DNA from: Mactra quadrangularis
Lineage: Eukaryota > Mollusca > Bivalvia > Venerida > Mactridae
Direction: 5' to 3'
Length of the DNA stretch: 64,000 bases
Assembly (NCBI GenBank): GCA_025267735.1
Contig: CM046296.1
Span: 21,044,464-21,108,463 of the forward strand
The position numbers were made by a program, and so were the translations under genes. This document shows positions 51,001 to 61,030 of the stretch, piece by piece. How positions within the stretch are numbered: position 1 is the first letter of the stretch; every line of letters starts with the position of its first letter. The notes under the pieces are model-generated. The model saw nothing but the letters and a program-made list of their open reading frames with translations. It made no database searches and was not told where the DNA came from.

Positions 51001-51866
51001 TTTGGACCATGGATTTTTATCATGTTGCATAATGAACATAGTAACAATTAACACTCTTTAATTTGGACAGCATGAACCTCACCATAAATAGTTGGCTTAA
51101 ACACACAAACTAGTTAAGTGGTTTAATAATTATAAAATTACCCTCTGCCAATATTTCCTTTAGTCTTAAATTTAAAATGTAAAGCATCTCACAAAGGTTG
51201 GTGTTTGAGTCAAACAAGGAGCAATGATTATGCAGCATTTACATCATCAATAAATAAAGGACATTATGTGAATGCTGTTCAGACAATTTCTTTAAAGGGG
51301 TGTTTCTCTTAAGTTCTATTAACTTCTAAGGAAAACTGAGGTTTTGTTTTTAAAAAGTAGTCTTGATGACATGGCTCACAGACAATTAATTCAATCATGT
51401 ACAGCTTCCATAGAAAAGGAAGGAAACTAAAACGTGACCAGACAAAATTTCAACCTTTTTCATGAGCACAATTTACAGAGATATACGCACAGATTCAGGT
51501 CAGCTCAATCTCATGATTTAGGCTTGATTTGTTGTTGATTCCTCATAAAAGATCTCCCAACATGTATCACAAGGTACTGTACAACAACAGAATAAATGAA
51601 ATAAACAACAAAAACCAGAACATTTCAACTAGACAAAACTAGAATACGAGAAACATGATAGCCATTCAGTGAACTCGAGACGAGTGTATCAGCTGATTGC
51701 ATCTGTTCAACTTCATGATGAACCGAAACGAGTCCAAGGTCAATTTCACCTCCGATTTCGAACAAATTGACATTAAAATATAGGATCGTAGATGTTACTT
51801 ACTTTGACAATGTACATAAGACGCTAACAACAACAGACAACACGCAAACAGCGATAATCTTTCCAT
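39042..51866 (-). CDS. NPTN/BSG: Basigin/neuroplastin family protein, 379 residues, complete
   Basis: This Ig-superfamily membrane protein is, in other animals, the partner that brings monocarboxylate transporters and plasma-membrane Ca-ATPases to the surface and also acts in adhesion. Coding exons: 51803-51866, 50709-50866, 49358-49508, 41307-41501, 40780-40878, 40070-40363, 39662-39794, 39042-39087 (with TAA). Residues 1-21 form a signal peptide (LSLFACCLLLLASYVHC). Ig1 spans exons 2-3 (LNC...DSGTYTC; the usual core Trp is Phe in VRFLKDG). Ig2 spans exons 4-5 (LQC, FTWEHDG, ADMGEYQC) and Ig3 is exon 6 (LKC, VSWLKDG, DEGDYTC). The helix LWPFLGIVAEVIVLCAIILV keeps the diagnostic Pro and buried Glu, followed by YEKRRGRK. 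The tail NTVDHKDVRHRRT resembles the neuroplastin C-terminus. Several N-x-T/S sites are visible. Orthology to basigin versus neuroplastin cannot be decided. Confidence 0.94.
39178..39290 (-). mobile_element. SINE family 3, inverse copy in gene 2 intron 7
   Basis: On the minus strand GTAATCATTGGATAG, TTTGAATCACACCCAAAA and GATCAAGAAACTCT follow the order seen in the plus-oriented copy at 21980. Confidence 0.5.
39371..39640 (+). mobile_element. tRNA-derived SINE, family 2, beside exon 7 donor
   Basis: A tRNA-like head (TAGCACAGTTGGTAGTGTGC, GGGTTCCAATCCAACCCGG) precedes a body with TATACCCTTCCATGAAAATT, TTTTCCTCCATTAAT and CCTTGTGGAAGGGTAGGTGA. The copy at 54118-54403 shares this body. It is antisense to gene 2 and ends about 20 bases from the exon 7 boundary (39662). 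Confidence 0.8.
41511..42080. repeat. 31-bp minisatellite, ~18 copies, touching exon 4 acceptor
   Basis: The unit contains CAAAATACACATGTAT followed by GGTGATGATGTATA-type sequence, and repeats every 31 bp with few substitutions (GTTGATG or GGTGATG, CATGTAT or CATATAT). One copy near 41690 lacks three bases. The array begins about ten bases from the gene 2 exon 4 boundary (41501), so the branch-point region is repeat-derived. On the minus strand the unit has no stop in any frame, which makes long spurious frames with a 31-residue period (93 bp, three units). Confidence 0.95.
42583..42655 (+). repeat. tRNA-like sequence (Leu/Ser type)
   Basis: GTGGCCGAGTGGTAAAACGG and GGGTTCGAATCTCGA are good A- and B-box regions at tRNA spacing. 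The acceptor stem does not close, so this is more likely a SINE head or pseudogene than a working tRNA gene. It lies in gene 2 intron 3. Confidence 0.5.
42700..46860. other. Gene 2 intron 3, middle part: no feature recognised
   Basis: AT-rich sequence with no supported exon or delimited element. A poly-C run lies near 45904-45916, and an inverse copy of the dispersed ACTAGCC repeat near 43345-43410. The minus frame at 45157-45363 has no recognisable domain. Confidence 0.5.
46865..47166 (-). mobile_element. tRNA-derived SINE, family 1
   Basis: Nearly full-length and collinear with the 34-kb copy: CAGTTGGTAGC in the head, GGTTCAATTCCC as a B box, CTCCCTCTTACCAATGA, GTCAGTCACTGAC, CCTTTCCAGGAGGAG, and a TTAAACCCAACAAAC tail. 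The first bases of the head are lost. It lies in gene 2 intron 3, in gene orientation. Confidence 0.85.
47870..48245. promoter_or_regulatory. CpG-rich patch with AGGTCA half-sites in gene 2 intron 3
   Basis: About 20 CpG dinucleotides occur in ~375 bases, in contrast to the CpG-poor surroundings. AGGTCA occurs at 47920-47925. At 48161-48180 AGGTCA is followed eight bases later by TGACCT, an inverted pair of nuclear-receptor half-sites. GTGACGTAGACG adds a CRE-like word. No inverted termini or coding frame explain the patch. It could be an enhancer, an internal promoter, or an unrecognised young repeat. Confidence 0.4.
48250..49357. other. Gene 2 intron 3, 5' part
   Basis: AT-rich and without recognised exons. 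A plus-oriented copy of the dispersed ACTAGCC repeat lies at about 49215-49325, shortly downstream of exon 3 (boundary 49358). Confidence 0.5.
49858..49925 (-). repeat. tRNA-like SINE head
   Basis: On the minus strand TATAGCTCAGTTGGGAGAGC is an excellent A-box region and GAGTTCCAATC a weak B box. No closing acceptor stem is seen. It lies in gene 2 intron 2. Confidence 0.5.
50575..50670. repeat. Possible solo end of a hAT-like element
   Basis: The stretch ends in GCGCATCCCTAG, preceded by palindromic GTATACCGGTAT words, as in TAGGGATG-type hAT termini. The partner end was not found. It stops about 40 bases before gene 2 exon 2 (boundary 50709). Confidence 0.3.
50940..51009 (+). repeat. tRNA-like sequence in gene 2 intron 1
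   Basis: TGGTGACGTGGTAGAGTGTC and GTGGATTCGAATCTCAG resemble A- and B-box regions at tRNA distance, with a GGACCA ending. The stems are imperfect. It is probably a SINE head. Confidence 0.45.
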
Positions 51867-51960
51867 TTTTGTTCTGTTTTAAAGAGAGAAACACTACTGT
51901 CAATGGCCGTCAATAATAAATGAATATCTGCGCATGCGCTAATATCCTGACGTAATCTAA
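51867..51960 (-). promoter_or_regulatory. Promoter of gene 2: NRF1 palindrome and CRE-like site
   Basis: An exact NRF1 palindrome GCGCATGCGC lies at 51930-51939. TGACGTAA, a CREB/ATF-type site, lies at 51948-51955. Both are 64-90 bases upstream of the ATG, so the 5' UTR is probably short. A CAATGGCCGTC stretch between them and the gene resembles a YY1 site. CpG is locally enriched relative to the surroundings. Confidence 0.6.
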
Positions 51961-52205
51961 TGTAGGGATCGATCATTGTCAGTATGTCAAATGCTTTGTC
52001 GCGTTTGATAATTGTATACTATATTACTGCACCTTATGTGTCAAAAATATATAATTTTTACAAAGTATTGTTTTACGGACAGTAAAGCGTCCCTAAGGGC
52101 TTTTTAAAAACAATAAAAAAATGTCAGAATCAGAGTACTGACAGGACGTCAGGTGAAATTCAGTACTAGCTTTTAATTGCTGGTCTACTATGTATCAAAG
52201 ACCCT
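51960..52205. other. Upstream flank of gene 2, nothing recognised
   Basis: No divergent gene was found opposite gene 2 although the NRF1 palindrome is symmetric. The text is moderately AT-rich without repeats. Confidence 0.45.
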
Positions 52206-52209
52206 ATAT

Positions 52210-52260
52210 TACATATAAAGGGTCCTTGTATATACAGGCCCGGATTTTCCGGGGGCACAG
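52210..52260. repeat. Possible hAT terminus, single end
   Basis: CAGGCCCGGATTTTCCGGGG with the following GGGGGCAC resembles known CAGGnCCGGATTT-type hAT ends. No matching right end was located, so the extent is unknown. Confidence 0.35.
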
Positions 52261-52435
52261 GGGGCACTTGCCCCACCTGGTCCCACAGATATTGACACTC
52301 ATACAGTGAAAAGGGCACAAAATCGGCACCATCAAAGCAATATCAACTCAACTTATAGATCAGTTTTACTATAAAATCATTCATCCGATCTTTTAAAATA
52401 GATAATGATCTAAATTGATACATTCAAGCATCACA

Positions 52436-52966
52436 GGGTATAGTAAGATTTCTTTCACCTTACGAAGGTCAAAGTGCATTGAATATTCATGAAGAAGATC
52501 CGAATGCGGTGAACAGGTGTGCAATACAATACTAGCAAGCGTTAATTACAATTACTTATAATATGGTGTCGGTATTATATAAATTATCCAAGTTTTTCTC
52601 CCTCGTGAATCTCGTGCACACAAAGAGTATATATAACGACCCAAATGATTTTAAAGTGTTAGTTAGGTCATCATGTCTGAAACGTGTAAGCACGCGAAAA
52701 ATTGTAAAAAATGTAATATATTTACTTATATTATATAACCACCAACCACTGTGTCAAAAACGTTATTTTAGACGCAGCTGTATCAACTGTGCTAGGCCGT
52801 CTTTCGATAATTGAGTTATAAATATGATTACAATTTAACATTGGCCAAGGGGAATAAATCCTCGGAGAATAAACCTTCTGAACAACCTCTTTTATAATGG
52901 TTTAGCCCATATTTACAAAGGTAAGCGCCGTGACCTTCGTAAGGTGAAAGAAATCTTACTATACCC
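52436..52966. mobile_element. 531-bp element with perfect 36-bp inverted arms
   Basis: The arms 52436-52471 and 52931-52966 are exact inverted copies over 36 bases (outer GGGTATAGTAAGATTTC, inner CCTTACGAAGGTCA). No target duplication is obvious. The interior holds an 83-codon plus-strand frame (52563-52814), rich in Lys/Arg and Cys, with no recognised domain. The identical arms imply a recent insertion, or gene conversion between the arms. Confidence 0.75.
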
Positions 52967-53187
52967 AGATCAGGCCTTATCAAGCGTTCAAATCAATGAG
53001 CGTACAAGTGTATGCTCCGTCTTTGCAGACACATCGATAGCAATAGAGCTCTATGTATATTGTCTATATTACACATACCTCAACAGCTAGTATATTTCAT
53101 ACCATCGCCAATGAAATTACCATAGTAACTAGCTTACGAAACCTAAATTTGGTCATTGTGCACTCTGTTATCATGTTTATTAGTGGA

Positions 53188-53443
53188 AATCATCGGCGTT
53201 TTCCATAGTAAGTTAGATGGCGAAAAGACGAGGACAGCTAGTCGAGTGCATTTTGACGTCACTATTGTGATACTCGAATTTTGCTTCTTTTGAAAAAAAT
53301 GCGCGATTGTAATGTTGTTTTTTATATACCATATATAAACGGTCTTCAAATTCCGAATAACTTTTAAAGAGTAATCGAGCCTACAATTATGTTATGGATG
53401 ACATTGGCGTTTTTCAATGCAAGTTAGACGGAGAAAATCCGAG
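53188..53443. repeat. Two diverged direct copies ~212 bp apart
   Basis: GGCGTTTTCCATAGTAAGTT with GATGGCGAAAAGACGAG (53188-53231) matches GGCGTTTTTCAATGCAAGTT with GACGGAGAAAATCCGAG (53400-53443). A weaker third relative (GCCATTTTCATTATAAGTAG) lies near 53668. Confidence 0.6.
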
Positions 53444-54117
53444 TGATCTACCGGTAGCTACAACAAGTTTTTTTACAATCAAAATCTTTTCAAACCAAGA
53501 AAATTGTCTTTGGGGCAAATCAATTATAATATACCGTAATTTTTAATGAACTGCAATCATATAATATAAAAATCATATTTCAAACCGAGACATCACTGAT
53601 AAAACCATCTGCATTGAATATCTACAACGTCTAAAACTACTTTTAAACAACCGATTATAATAATTGTAGCCATTTTCATTATAAGTAGACTTGAAAACTG
53701 TTTTACAAACATAAAATTATCAAAATATAACAAGCATAAGGGAAACAAATTTAAACCGTTTCGGTTTACTTTCACTTAGAAATGCAATGAATAACATAAA
53801 CATATATTTGCATTTATTAAAAACATCTTGATCATAAGAGGGATTTGAAATAGATAAATGTCTTTAATTTTCTTTGCAGTCCAAAAACAGTTATACTTTC
53901 GATAATATATACAAGTCTAACATATATATTATATATATATACATAAATAAAAGCAAAATTATTTAAGTTTAAAAAAAAAGTTAAGGCTCTGTCAGTATTT
54001 GAACCAGCACCCCTTAGTTCTGTTTTAGTTAGATTGTACTGTGCAGAAACTTTTAGAGGGCAGTGTATTCCAGGAAGTGAACTATTTCAATTTTGAGTAT
54101 TCACTTAATATCAAAAC

Positions 54118-54403
54118 CCACGTCTTTAACGCAGTTGATAGCGCCAAGATTTGGATACTCGTGCTTGAGGGAGTGTGGGTTCAAATCCAGCCCAGAAGGT
54201 TATGCCCTTCCATTAAATTTGACAATAATGTAAATTATCCTCCATTGATTAGATAATAATCTGAAGTTTTTGGCCTTGTGGGAGGGTAGGCGAGTACTGG
54301 TTATAGACAATGGTCCTGGAAAGCTAGGTTAGGTGAGCTGGACGCCGTAAAATGACCTAAATTTGTGTTGACAAGGAGTTAACTCCAATAAATAAATAAA
54401 CAA
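54118..54403 (+). mobile_element. tRNA-derived SINE, family 2, with AATA tail
   Basis: The head (ACGCAGTTGATAGCGCCAAG, GTGGGTTCAAATCCAGCCC), body (TATGCCCTTCCATTAAATTT, CCTTGTGGGAGGGTAGGCGA) and an (AATA)n tail at about 54388-54403 define a full copy. It is homologous to 39371-39640. Confidence 0.85.
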
Positions 54404-54598
54404 ATTTTAAACAAGAGAACTGCAAAATGATACAAGCTGTCAGGATAATAGCATTAAAAAAAGGAAAGCCTGTATCCTTAATCTGCATTGGTAAACACTT
54501 GTTCGTAAATCTTCTATGAAAGAAATGATGATAGAAATTGAAGACAAATAAATGTCTAACACATCCTCTGTACCATCTTTGACGTAGCAAATATATAC

Positions 54599-54683
54599 TC
54601 TCACCAAGACTTGAACTCGGAACTCCTCATGACTTAAGATAAATCTCAAGTATGAGGTGTTTTACATTAAACTAAAAGAGTGT
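54599..54683 (-). repeat. tRNA-like sequence
   Basis: Read on the minus strand, CTTTTAGTTTAATG and CCGAGTTCAAGTCTTGG resemble D- and T-arm regions, with a long region between them. It is degenerate and is probably a SINE head. Confidence 0.4.
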
Positions 54684-54889
54684 CATATTGCTAGTCTTTG
54701 ATGTTTAAGGAAAACAAAGTATTCAATGAAACTTTAATTGGAAAATCAAAGAATTCAATACAATTTTGATTGGGTACATACAATAATTATATCTATTTAT
54801 AATTATCGATTCATAATTATAAAAATAGACATCGTGGTTCACTCCTTGTTTATCCAGACTTGTGACTGGCTTACATGATGCTAGTACAT

Positions 54890-55150
54890 CATGTAAGGTC
54901 AAGTTACCCACGTTAAGCAGTAGTCGATGCAACCTGGGGTGGGCGAGTCGAACCGTGAGATCACGGCTCGTTCTCTTGAGCTGCATCGGTTTGGCACATG
55001 CACAGATACACTACTCATAATGCCGATAACACTATGAATAATGCACCTGATATGCAATACCTGTCTGTGGTTTGCGGGCAACAAATTCACAGACCTCCAT
55101 AGAGAGCGCTGCGACCATTTCCGGAACCCGTGGTCTGATCTCAATACAGA
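54890..55150. other. GC-rich unique patch
   Basis: A ~260-base stretch with GGGGTGGGCGAGTCGAACCG and GAGAGCGCTGCGACC stands out from the AT-rich flanks. A minus-strand frame (54899-55144) has no start support and no domain. It may be an exon of an unknown gene, a non-coding RNA or an old element; the class is undecided. Confidence 0.3.
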
Positions 55151-55239
55151 GTGGTAAGCATTTTACACATGTCAAACTAAAACTAAGAGACGTTATATAG
55201 TTTGGGGGATGCAGTTCGGTCAAATTACAAAAATTTAAA

Positions 55240-55385
55240 TCTTAAAATTATTTAAACTTAAACTTAACTGTTAAAATTTAAATGAATTAAATCAAACCTA
55301 ACCATAATATTTTTAAATGAATCAAATCAAACTTAACCATAAAAATTTAAATGAATTAAATCAAACCTAACCATAAAATGTAACA
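55240..55385. repeat. ~35-bp tandem repeat, about 3 copies
   Basis: TAAATGAATTAAATCAAACC followed by TAACCATAAAA repeats at roughly 35-bp spacing (about 55277, 55312, 55347), with weaker copies on either side. Confidence 0.75.
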
Positions 55386-56549
55386 TGAATTTATCTTACA
55401 ATTAAAATGGAAAATGAAATTAATGAACTCAAACTAAACTTAAAAATAATTGTAGTTCAAAATTTAAAATATTAATATGAAAAATACAAGCAAGAAATAT
55501 CTATAAGTTTGTGGAATACAGTTACAAAAATTTAACTTGAAATAAATTACTACTAAAACTAGCCATAAAATATTAAATGAATTAAATTTATTATTTATTT
55601 ATTTAATAATTACTACAGCAAAAACGCTTTAAACAAAAAAAAGCAAAATCATATAATACATCAGAACATAAACAATGAAGTACAGTGCCACCAATCATAA
55701 TCTTTACACCAGTAAAAATCTATTAGTAAAAATATATTCCCTTTCGAAAGTTACAATAAATTATAATGATTTCAAAAACAAAATTGAAATATTAATTAAT
55801 TGAATAAATGGTAACCAGCTATTTTAGTGTAAATATTTTGATTATGGCACTGTATTTATGGCCTCCCTTCTCTCCTTTTAGCCATTCGGAACTCCTCAGC
55901 CACTCACAACAAATAAAACAATTATTCATTTAATGATTGGTTGAAGCGTTCTAAATGACTAATAGCCATACCATCACACCTTTCTACTTTAATATACAAC
56001 ATATTGAACATGTTCTTTTTATATAGAGCTACCATTTGTATTGTAAAAAATAAGAGAGGAAATAAGAATTTCATTAATCAGAAAATAAGTACTCAAAACC
56101 TAACTGTAATAATCTAAATTTATTAAAAAGAGCTGTCAAAATGATTTAACGTGAACGGCATTACAGGAATATTTTGCCACATGATTTATAATAACACAAA
56201 AAATAAAGGTGTAAATATTTACTAAAAGAAGCCTATTTGGTAAATTTAACTTAAGTGAAATATATTCAGAGCAAATGAACTTAAGAAAACTTATCAGAAA
56301 ATTTAATGAAACTGTCCTATACTTAATAATTACATTAGTGAAAATACAATGTAATCTTATGGTAGTAAACAAAAGACTAACAAAAAACACCGTACAATAC
56401 ATGAAAGAATCAAAATATTTGTCAAACAATATATTTTTTATTTCAACTGGTGAGTCAGAAAACCAAGTGATTATATTTTCTGAGCTCATTGGGTGAAATA
56501 AAGGTTGACCTTATACTAACATTGATATTCTCAAATATAAACACATGAC

Positions 56550-56730
56550 ACTAATGTCTAATAGTCCTAAAGATGAACACACTTGGCACTGATGTCTGAA
56601 CACACTTGGCACTGATGTCTGATAGTCTTAAAGATATACACACTTGGCACTAATGTCTGATAGTCTCAAAGATAAACACACTTGGCACTGATGTCTGAAC
56701 ACACTTGGCACTGATGTCTGATTGACTTAA
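56550..56730. repeat. Short tandem repeat with ACACTTGGCACTGATGTCTG
   Basis: ACACTTGGCACTGATGTCTG occurs four times and a one-base variant once, interleaved with GATAGTCTTAAAGATA words. A decayed relative lies near 59500-59560. Confidence 0.85.
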
Positions 56731-58791
56731 AATGGACACCAATTGACAAGTATGTAAAGGAAATGCATAGTTTCAGTTCTGGTTAAACATAGAAGATACT
56801 TAAAATAATGAAAACCTAGCTAGTTAATATTAAGTAAATTAAACATATATCAAAATAAAAGTGTTATCTGATAAAAACTTCATCTGGACCAGTCCCCCTT
56901 GCAGCCTAAACACTAACAGCAAACTTTAAAAAAACTTATACCAATAGAACACAGACAAATGGACATGAAATGAATTTAAGCATTCTAAGTCAAAACTAGC
57001 AGATAGTAAATTACATACATGTTGAAAAGAAACTTGCTTGGAAAAACTTGACCTAGAAAGAAGTCCCTCATGATAAAGTCCCAATCCAAACATTTTCAAG
57101 AAGAAAAGTTTAGACTGAGAAATCAGTCATCACAAGTTAGGATGTCTTAATATAAACAGGGTCCTTGCTTATACTAAGATATCCCTACTAGGAGGGTCAA
57201 GACTTAAACTTTGAGTTTTCTCCAGTCAGGCCAAGCATTACCTCACAAGACAAAAAAATGTAACCCCAAAACCCCGATTTGATAAAAATACAATTTTAAT
57301 CTCAATCAGTCCAAAGTGCTTAACAAGTAAAAGTTTTGAAAAACAGCTGTGTACATCAACTTTGTTAAAACAGAGCTTAAGTACTACATTTCCTTTTCAT
57401 ACATGTTAACAAGATATGATACAAATGAATGAAGAAATTTCAGCTACTCAGTCCTACTAAAAAATAAACATATAATTTTTAGATAACAAACAAAATAAAG
57501 CAATATACACATTAAATATATCACAGCAGTTCAGTGTCATCCACTATAACCATAACATTTCAGTAATTGTTTTTATTTTTTACTATTACATAAAGAGATT
57601 AAAAAAGATCACATAAGACATAAATGCATTCCCTTTCAACTGTTACAATAAATAATAACTATCATAATTCTTCCAGTAAATACATTTGAAATAGAATTCA
57701 ATTTTATTAGTGAAAAATCCCAGCTATTTTAGTTTTAAGATTATTTTGGATGACACTTACATATGGCCTCCAACCGCCCCTGTTAGCCATTCGGAACCCC
57801 TCGGCCTTTCACTATGAATAATTATTATTCATTTAATGAATGGTCGAGGTGTTCTGAATGTGCTGATAGCCATACCAATCACCACCTTCTGCTTTAATTT
57901 ACAATATTGAACATTTTTCTTTGCATTTAACAATGTTTCTTTATATTTTAACATTTTCATTGCTAAGCAAAAAAGAGCATTCTCATTCCAAGAGTCAAGT
58001 AGGATTCTCAATACTGGCTAGTATTGAGAATCCTACTAAACTCTGAGAACAAGAATGAAAAGGAGAGAAACCAACCTAATTTTATGAACAAAAAAATATG
58101 CACACCAGAACCTAACCCTATCATGAATTTATAATAAAGGTTCGAAATTTTAAACGAATGTACAAATGAATGAAGAAATTTCAACTATGTAAACGAAATA
58201 ATTCTTGGGAGTAAAAAACTTACTCCTATTGAAACTTTAAATATTAACCATAAAAAATGCCAACTTGTTAAGAGAAAATTTTACTTAAAACGAAATAAAT
58301 TCAAAGCATTTTTTTATCTACATTAAACATTTTATTTTAAAACTTAAGAGTGGAACCAACAACAAAATATGTAAAAAATATGTCCATTTAATTTTTTTTC
58401 CATATCTATTTAAATGTATTTAATATAACTTACAGTTTAAATAGGAAAATGCAATGACATTTAAAGAAATGTTTGTCTCATGTTCATACAAAATCAAGGT
58501 TTAAACTTTAGAATATTAACTACGAAAAATTGCTAACTAGTAAGAAACCTTAAAAAAATTCGAAGGAAACAAATCTAAGAAAATTTATCATAAAACATTA
58601 ACAAAGCTGTCTTAAACTTATAATTGCATGAGAACAATAAACTCAATGATAAGTTGCAAAACAATTACTACCTGAAGAGTGTTGAAATTATTGTTTATTT
58701 GATTCAAAAACTTAGATAAAAAATACCAGCTAGAACAGTTCCCCTATCAAATCCAAAGTATTACTGCAAACATTCAGAAAGTCTTCCTATA

Positions 58792-59045
58792 GAAGTCTAA
58801 CTCACAAGACAAATTTATACCACCCAAACCCGAATTCAATTTTAAACTCTACCTCTAAAAGCCTAACTCACAAGACAAATTTATACCTCCCAAACCCAAA
58901 TTCAATTTAAACTCTACATCTAAAAGCCTAACTCACAAGACAAATTTTAACCACCCAAACCCAAATTCAATTTTAAACTCTACCTATAAAAGCCTAACTC
59001 ACAAGACAAATTTATACCACCCAAACCCAAATTCAATTTAAATTA
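58792..59045. repeat. ~65-bp minisatellite, about 4 copies
   Basis: Units contain AAAAGCCTAACTCACAAGAC and ATACCACCCAAACCCAAATT at spacings of about 62-66 bp. Two more copies lie at 59836-59960 and a single relative near 57245, consistent with expansion inside one arm of the larger duplication. Confidence 0.85.
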
Positions 59046-60099
59046 CCTCTTTAAGCCTCAAAAAGCAGTGGCCAGAACAATGCCAGGTGTTTCCATGGGG
59101 ACTGAGTCAACAAGTCTGAGCAATGTCGTTCACTTACAAAACCTTAAAAATGAATTCAAAAAATGATTTAAACTAAGTGTAACTAAGTTATCTTTAAATA
59201 ATTAGGTGTGTTTACTATGATCTAACATTAACCAGTTAAATATATATTCAAGAGCATCCTACAACATCAAAAAGAAAATGTTTCTTATGGAAATAAATTC
59301 ATGCATTTAATACAACAAAGAAGAAAGATGTTTACTATATTTTAACATATTTACTACTGAGTAATGTGTTATACAGCGCCAGAGACAAAAATAAAGAAAA
59401 CAGAGGGAAATAAACTCCAAGCTCACTAGGTGAAATACATAAAAGCAGATCTTATCATAACTTTGAGCCTGACACTTTCAATGATAAACAAACTTGTCAA
59501 TACTGTCTGATAGTCTTAAAGATGAACACATTTGACACTAATGTCCGACAGTCTGAATGATTGACACACCAGTTGACATGCATGAAAGGGAACTAAAGAG
59601 TTTCAGCCCAAGTTAAACATACAAAATACATAGAACAATGAAAATCTAACTAGTAAGAATTAATAAAATTAAAAATGTATCAAAATTGAATAGTTCTCGG
59701 ATTAAACAAACTAGCTAGTACAGTCCCCCTACCAAACCCAAAGTAATACCATGAAAATCAAGAAAGTCAAACCACAGAACAGAAAATGGTCATAAAATGA
59801 ATGATGAAAAACTGATAGTAAATTAGTCAGACCAAGCATAACCTCACATGACAAATTTATACCACCCAAACCCAAATTCAATTTTAAACTCTACCTCTAA
59901 AAGCCTAACTCATAAGAAAAATTTATACCACCCAAACCCAAATTCAATTTTAAACTCTAACTCTCAATGCCAGACAAAAATGCTTAACAATATATATATA
60001 TATAGTGAAAGTCAGCCATGTAAATCTAAACCGTTTAAACAGAGCTTGAGTACTTCATTTCCATTTCAAACATGTGAACAGGTGTAATCTTAACACATA

Positions 60100-61030
60100 A
60101 CTTAAGGACAATGAATTCAACACATAACACACAATCAATGTCAGCTCCACACAACTGTCACTATTCTGAGAATAAATACAGTTCCAGGTATGTACATGTT
60201 GCAAAGTGGAAAAAACCAGCAAGTCTCTCAATTTAACCATTCCATTTTCATCTATCTACAGTTATTGTTGAGGCTTGTAACTGGAGTCTGAAAAGAAAGT
60301 TTCAAACCTAAGCTCTGTTCCAAAAGTTGGAAAACACAATAAGATATGAATATCTAGCTTGTCAAGATAAAGTACTTAATGTTCAAAATGAAATCTTACA
60401 ATGAAAGTTAACAATACAAAAACTTAAGTTATGACTGTAAACAAGCTAGACCATAGGATTACAGTAGAAAATCTAATAATGAAATTTCTAATTATACAAA
60501 ACTGATATGGTACCTCAGAACTAAAGCCAGACATAAGCAAATCAACAATCCAACAAAGCAGGGTCAGATCACAAACACAAGTCCCAACATCACAATTCTA
60601 CAGAAGTGGATTTACAGTTTCACATTAATCACTTGCCAATTCACTTGGATATTTGAACAAAGGCGCCTTTTGCTCTCGGATCCAAATATCATGGCGTATG
60701 AAAAAAGGCTAACTGGTCGAGATCTTAGTTATTGTGACATTCCCCACCAAGCATAGATTTGTTCCAGTTCTAAACAATTGATGAAGATAGGCAAAAGTGG
60801 TTCCAAACACTCATTTTAGTTAACAGATAATCAATTGATATGTTTTCTAGGTGAAAATAGAATGATCTAATTGAAATAACAATACTCTCCTTGGCTCATT
60901 GTAGCTCTGTATGTGCTCAATAGTGAAGTCAATAACCATTATCTACCATATCTCAACGTTCCACAGAACATACCAGTATGAAAAAACCATTTCTATTTGG
61001 CATCATTTCCATATTATGTTCTTCTACCAC
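60100..61030. other. Intergenic, nothing recognised
   Basis: No supported gene, RNA or delimited element. A 10-bp palindrome AAGGCGCCTT lies near 60660. Confidence 0.5.

Larger units (their letters stand above)
55600..60100. repeat. Large, diverged tandem duplication
   Basis: Ordered matches link a first copy (about 55600-57420) with a second (about 57430-60100). TTAGCCATTCGGAAC occurs near 55880 and 57785, TTATTCATTTAATGA near 55923 and 57825, and GATAGTCTTAAAGATG-type text near 56625 and 59510. AACAGAGCTT(A/G)AGTACT occurs near 57368 and 60040. Indels and internal minisatellites make the second copy longer. No host gene is recognised in either. Confidence 0.65.

Noticed and set aside
52563..52814. 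Small gene encoding an 83-residue basic protein
   Set aside because: No recognised domain, it lies inside an inverted-repeat element, and its length is within chance expectation for this composition; mentioned only as part of that element.
54041..54256. 71-codon plus-strand frame
   Set aside because: It overlaps a tRNA-derived SINE and its head; chance frame.
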